Shown: in pieces, positions 61,237 through 64,000 of the stretch | Numbering within the stretch: position 1 is the first letter of the stretch | Layout of the letters: every line of letters starts with the position of its first letter | Assembly (NCBI GenBank): GCA_964350695.1 | Contig: CAYGKM010000008.1 | Coordinates: 56,000-119,999 of the forward strand | Direction of reading: 5' to 3' | Source: TMED27 sp964350695 | Lineage (GTDB): Bacteria; Pseudomonadota; Alphaproteobacteria; Micavibrionales; Micavibrionaceae | DNA length: 64,000 nucleotides | Translations under genes and position numbers: made by a program | Notes under the pieces: model-generated | Seen by the model: the letters and a program-made list of their open reading frames with translations, nothing else | Told to the model about the DNA's origin: nothing | The model's database searches: none

Positions 61237-62455
61237 AACATATGAGGAGCAAGCATTCTTTTACGTCCCTTTGCCTGTCTTCTTTGCGTCCTAGGGTCAT
61301 ATGCTTGTGATCAATGGTTAGCAGCTCAATATTTTTATTTGGCAAAACCTCTTTACTGATCTTATAAAGCTCTTCAATTGTAATCATACCTGTATTGCTG
61401 TAGCTAAGAACCATATTTGAATCACTATTTTTTAAACCTTCAAATAGTGCAATGAATGCGCCTTGCACTTGTGTTTTGATGCAGAAAGGCGATTGATGAC
61501 GATCCTCTCGGTATCGCCCCTTAACTATGCTTCCTCTTTGCACTTGCAACGAGGGAAAATCATAAAGGGTTAAGGTTTCTAAGGCGTGATAAAACCTACT
61601 GTAATGAACAAAGCAATACGGCGGGTCTGCATAAACTGTGCCGCCCTCAAATATTTTCAAGCAATCTCTATAATCTAAAGATGTAGATTTATGAGGCATT
61701 AAAATTGGAGATTTAGGAAGGTATTCTATTATTTCATCATACTTGCGCACAAAGTAATTTCTAATAGAGCGAGTTCTATATATAATTATATCGCGAAGAG
61801 ATGATTGCGTTTTTGCATCTCTATACTGAGCGTAATGTCCCGTTCCTTGACTAGCATAGGCCATTCCAAACATCAGTGATGATATAATGACAGAATAGTA
61901 TGTTTTTCCTTTGTATTTTTCTGCTACCTCTCTTATGGCGTCTATCCACAGACACTGTTCATAGCTCCACCAAGTTCCTGAATAGCTCTTACTAAATAAA
62001 TGCCAAGCGTAATTAAAGTTATGATTTATTAGCTTTTTTTGTATGTTTTCTATTGCATTAAAATCTTTAAGTGACATGTCTTTGTCGTATTTAATGCTGA
62101 TATCAATTTTATGTTTTTCAACTATGCTCTCTGCTTGTTTAATGATGTCCTGTGAGCTGGGCATATCATCGTCATAAAATGCTTGGTTGTATGTATCAGC
62201 AAGTATCTGGGAATAGGTTTGTATATCATTTGAATGCACAATGCATTGCTGTCCTATTGCTCCAGCTATTGAGCCGCTACCAGAAAAAAGATCACATATA
62301 GCTCTACCATCATGCACTTCGTTAATCCCCTCCAAAACAAAGTCCATAATCTTAGATTTTGACCCCATATACTTTATCAGGCTTGGGTATTTATTATGAA
62401 TCAAGTACTCTTGTGTATTGTGTGCTGGTAACAATGGCAGACTCCCTGAAAACAA
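61235..62455 (-). CDS. D12-class N6-adenine DNA methyltransferase (R-M)
   Basis: The SAM motif CDLFSGSGSIAGA follows KYMGSKSKIMD near the N-terminus, and the catalytic motif VYADPPYCFVHYS is near residue 280. This is the order of the D12 adenine methylases. At 406 residues it is long for that group. It should protect sites cut by the divergent BglII-like endonuclease. The recognition sequence cannot be read. Confidence 0.88.
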   Translation of the reverse strand: MFSGSLPLLPAHNTQEYLIHNKYPSLIKYMGSKSKIMDFVLEGINEVHDGRAICDLFSGSGSIAGAIGQQCIVHSNDIQTYSQILADTYNQAFYDDDMPSSQDIIKQAESIVEKHKIDISIKYDKDMSLKDFNAIENIQKKLINHNFNYAWHLFSKSYSGTWWSYEQCLWIDAIREVAEKYKGKTYYSVIISSLMFGMAYASQGTGHYAQYRDAKTQSSLRDIIIYRTRSIRNYFVRKYDEIIEYLPKSPILMPHKSTSLDYRDCLKIFEGGTVYADPPYCFVHYSRFYHALETLTLYDFPSLQVQRGSIVKGRYREDRHQSPFCIKTQVQGAFIALFEGLKNSDSNMVLSYSNTGMITIEELYKISKEVLPNKNIELLTIDHKHMTLGRKEDRQRDVKECLLLIC

Positions 62456-62522
62456 AATCCTAAAATAGGATATTGTTATAGTGAGGCATTAAAAAAGAAA
62501 CGTCAACTGGAATAATTGTTTT

Positions 62523-62777
62523 ATGAATGGAAAGCTATCAAATACTCAAAATATTATTCTCCAAGAACTGCTTGCCCATTTAAGGACAGAAGCACAGCTA
62601 ACTCAAAAACAACTTTCCAAGCAGCTTGATCGCCCTCAGAGTTATGTCTCAAAATATGAAAGCGGAGAACGTAAGCTTACATTGATTGAGATTAGAGAGA
62701 TTGCAATCTCATGCGGCTCTAGCCTTACAGATATTGTTGCTAATTTTGAAGAAGAATTAAAGTTAATTGAAGGATAA
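62523..62777 (+). CDS. HTH controller-type protein of the R-M system
   Basis: An 84-residue XRE protein: TEAQLTQKQLSKQLDRPQSY, VSKYESGERKLTLIEI. Position directly upstream of the endonuclease (2 bp) is typical of C-proteins, which delay nuclease expression until methylation is complete. No clear C-box was identified in the 67-bp divergent gap. Confidence 0.85.
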   Translation: MNGKLSNTQNIILQELLAHLRTEAQLTQKQLSKQLDRPQSYVSKYESGERKLTLIEIREIAISCGSSLTDIVANFEEELKLIEG

Positions 62778-62779
62778 AA

Positions 62780-63373
62780 ATGAACCCTTATAGATATTTC
62801 CCAGACAGCTTTAAAGATAAATACTTCATTCAAGAATGGGGACATGCTCTTGCAATTTTGCAATGCGAATTTTCAGAGCAGTTTTCTGACATGTGTGCCG
62901 TTCTCAATGCTTTCGAATTGAGAAAAAGCAGTATCGTTCTTGGTGGCGGAGGAAAGTCTAAGGTGTCTGGGTATTTAGACAACAATTTATATCGTTTAGG
63001 TTGGGCAGAAAAAAGTTTCGACACCTCTATTTTGATCGATGGTGAAGAGCATGAAACTCCTACACATAAAATTGATTGTGTTAAAGGTCGCGTTGCTTTG
63101 GATATTGAATGGAACAACAAAACCGAGTTTTATGATCGTGACTTAAACAATTTCCGATTATTACATAATTTAAATGCTATCAGTGTCGGAATTATCGTTA
63201 CTCGTCACTCTGGTTTGCAGGAAGAGGTGTTTAAGCCATTGGGTATACACAATAAGTATGGGGCTTCAACTACTCACCATAAAAAACTGATTCCTAAAAT
63301 TGAGGGTGGAGGTGCCGGAGGGTGTCCACTGTTGCTCATTGCAGTAAAGGCTGGGGCGTATATAGAAGATTAG
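62780..63373 (+). CDS. Type II restriction endonuclease, BglII/BstYI-like
   Basis: At 197 residues it matches the BglII family size. The catalytic segment HKIDCVKGRVALDIEWNNK has the Asp and a Glu-x-Asn-x-Lys arrangement like the family's D...ExQ/N core. ATG 62780 follows GAAGGAT. It would cut unmethylated foreign DNA at the site protected by the D12 methylase; specificity unproven. Confidence 0.82.
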   Translation: MNPYRYFPDSFKDKYFIQEWGHALAILQCEFSEQFSDMCAVLNAFELRKSSIVLGGGGKSKVSGYLDNNLYRLGWAEKSFDTSILIDGEEHETPTHKIDCVKGRVALDIEWNNKTEFYDRDLNNFRLLHNLNAISVGIIVTRHSGLQEEVFKPLGIHNKYGASTTHHKKLIPKIEGGGAGGCPLLLIAVKAGAYIED

Positions 63374-63392
63374 TGACTTGCTAGTAATTACA

Positions 63393-63485
63393 AAAATAAT
63401 GATCCATACCATCTTTGGCTTATAGCTATAGAATACATACGATTTTCAGATAAAAGTGTACCGTATAGGGGAACAGGCGTTAAAC
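63393..63485. repeat. Third copy of the 93-bp repeat
   Basis: TGATCCATACC and GTATAGG are 62 bp apart, the same spacing as in unit 2 at 61144. AAAGTG ahead of GTATAGG matches unit 1. It lies immediately after the endonuclease stop, so the three units bracket the R-M genes. Confidence 0.7.
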
Positions 63486-63863
63486 CGATCTGTAAAAATG
63501 ATGCAGATTTCCAAGACACCAAACAAACAAGTACGAGTTCTAATCCCCCCCCCATAGCCCCACGCGTCCACTTCTATATCTATCTTTATCGGAATGTCGT
63601 TTTTTTACTCAATCAATGCGATGGATATTAAGGGGTGGTATGGCCTCCCAAATAAAGAATTCTATGAGCGTCCCAGAGTCTCCTACAGTGCGTTTAATAT
63701 GTTTTTGGACTCTACATGCCTCGGAGCATTAAAACGACTCCAGCACGCCTATAGGCGGCACTTTGTTTTTCTGATTTTACTTGACGGATTCCATCGCAAG
63801 TGCGACCTTGGAGTGTGACCTATTGTTAACCATAGGCCGTGTGATCCGCACTTTATAAGGGTA
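63486..63863. other. Gene-poor right end of the island
   Basis: No convincing coding sequence is seen. It contains a run of nine C (63545-63553), a palindrome CCTATTGTTAACCATAGG (63819-63836) and a wider inverted repeat AAGTGCG/CGCACTT (63798 and 63847) next to attR. These may be integrase or excisionase sites. Confidence 0.55.
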
Positions 63864-63902
63864 TGAAGGTCGTAGGTTCAAATCCTACTCCCGCAACCAA
63901 TT
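63864..63902 (+). repeat. attR: 39-bp direct repeat of the tRNA-fMet 3' end
   Basis: Identical to 53125-53163. The tRNA 5' part is absent here, so this is an attachment repeat and not a tRNA gene. It marks the right boundary of the island. Bases 63903-64000 are flanking chromosome with no gene visible. Confidence 0.92.
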
Positions 63903-64000
63903 TTTCTCAATCAGTAGATATGAAGCGATAAAATTGTTTGGGGTTCGCGGCAAATGGGCGAAAAACTTCTACAAAGTGACTTTCAATTCCAAGATACTGA

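Noticed and set aside
63545..63553. C9 homopolymer as a phase-variation switch
   Set aside because: It is not inside a convincing gene and lies well over 100 bp after the endonuclease stop.
63594..63818. Open frame of 74 codons near the right island end
   Set aside because: No ribosome site, atypical composition, and it runs through the att-proximal repeat region. Nothing supports translation.
63864..63902. Possible second tRNA-fMet
   Set aside because: Only the 3' part is present. There is no D arm or 5' acceptor strand, so it is the attR repeat.

Overview
The window looks like an alphaproteobacterial chromosome of moderate GC. The evidence is a split MnmD/MnmC pair, a sigma-54 flagellin promoter, an alpha-type small RNA with anti-Shine-Dalgarno loops, and dense back-to-back operons. 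I cannot place it below class from sequence alone; a Rhodospirillales or Micavibrio-like lineage is only a guess. Bases 1 to about 53,100 are core genome. From 53,125 to 63,902 there is an AT-richer genomic island integrated in a tRNA-fMet gene.

Core, left to right. Bases 1-5,000 hold a WecA/MraY-type sugar-phosphate transferase, the two halves of the MnmC tRNA-modification function (mnmD and a FAD oxidoreductase) and an M3 peptidase (dcp-like). Bases 5,000-7,400 hold a minus-strand structured small RNA, a CtlX-like amidinotransferase-fold protein and a CheD homologue without its catalytic residues. Bases 7,400-13,900 hold gmd and fcl (GDP-fucose), a sterol-desaturase-type hydroxylase, a UDP-glucuronate epimerase, Sua5 and AnmK. 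Bases 14,000-25,500 hold tyrS, a large AsmA/YhdP-like protein, bcp, an alpha/beta hydrolase, a sulfur-relay set (cysteine desulfurase, ferredoxin, mnmA), a two-component pair and a GNAT protein. mnmA with mnmD/mnmC2 covers two branches of wobble-uridine modification.

Bases 25,500-49,400 hold a CAU tRNA, an M42-like peptidase with RimB-like protease and RimK ligase, a DEAD-box helicase with a disordered basic tail, a flagellin whose variable region is a LamG-like domain, a TetR/VOC divergent pair, a cyclopropane-fatty-acid operon, a cold-shock gene, ppa and yhhQ, and a TPP-riboswitch-controlled thiO-thiS-thiG-thiF operon. Bases 49,429-52,924 carry two tandem paralogous secreted proteins with paired cysteine coiled-coil hairpins that I do not recognise.

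The island (53,125-63,902) is bounded by a 39-bp direct repeat of the tRNA-fMet 3' end. It encodes a tyrosine integrase, a CBASS anti-phage operon, its likely regulators, a promoter-driven structured RNA of about 200 nt, a Sel1-repeat secreted protein, an unfamiliar helicase-like ATPase and a type II restriction-modification cassette flanked by 93-bp imperfect repeats. The CBASS operon is a conserved-looking 57-residue ORF, a Cap15-like 2TM beta-barrel effector and a CD-NTase, all overlapping. A divergent HTH plus ImmA/IrrE-type protease pair matches the CapH/CapP arrangement known to switch on CBASS after DNA damage. The most interesting unexplained items are the 57-residue CBASS-linked ORF, the island RNA, the 93-bp repeats, the LamG flagellin and the tandem cysteine-hairpin proteins.
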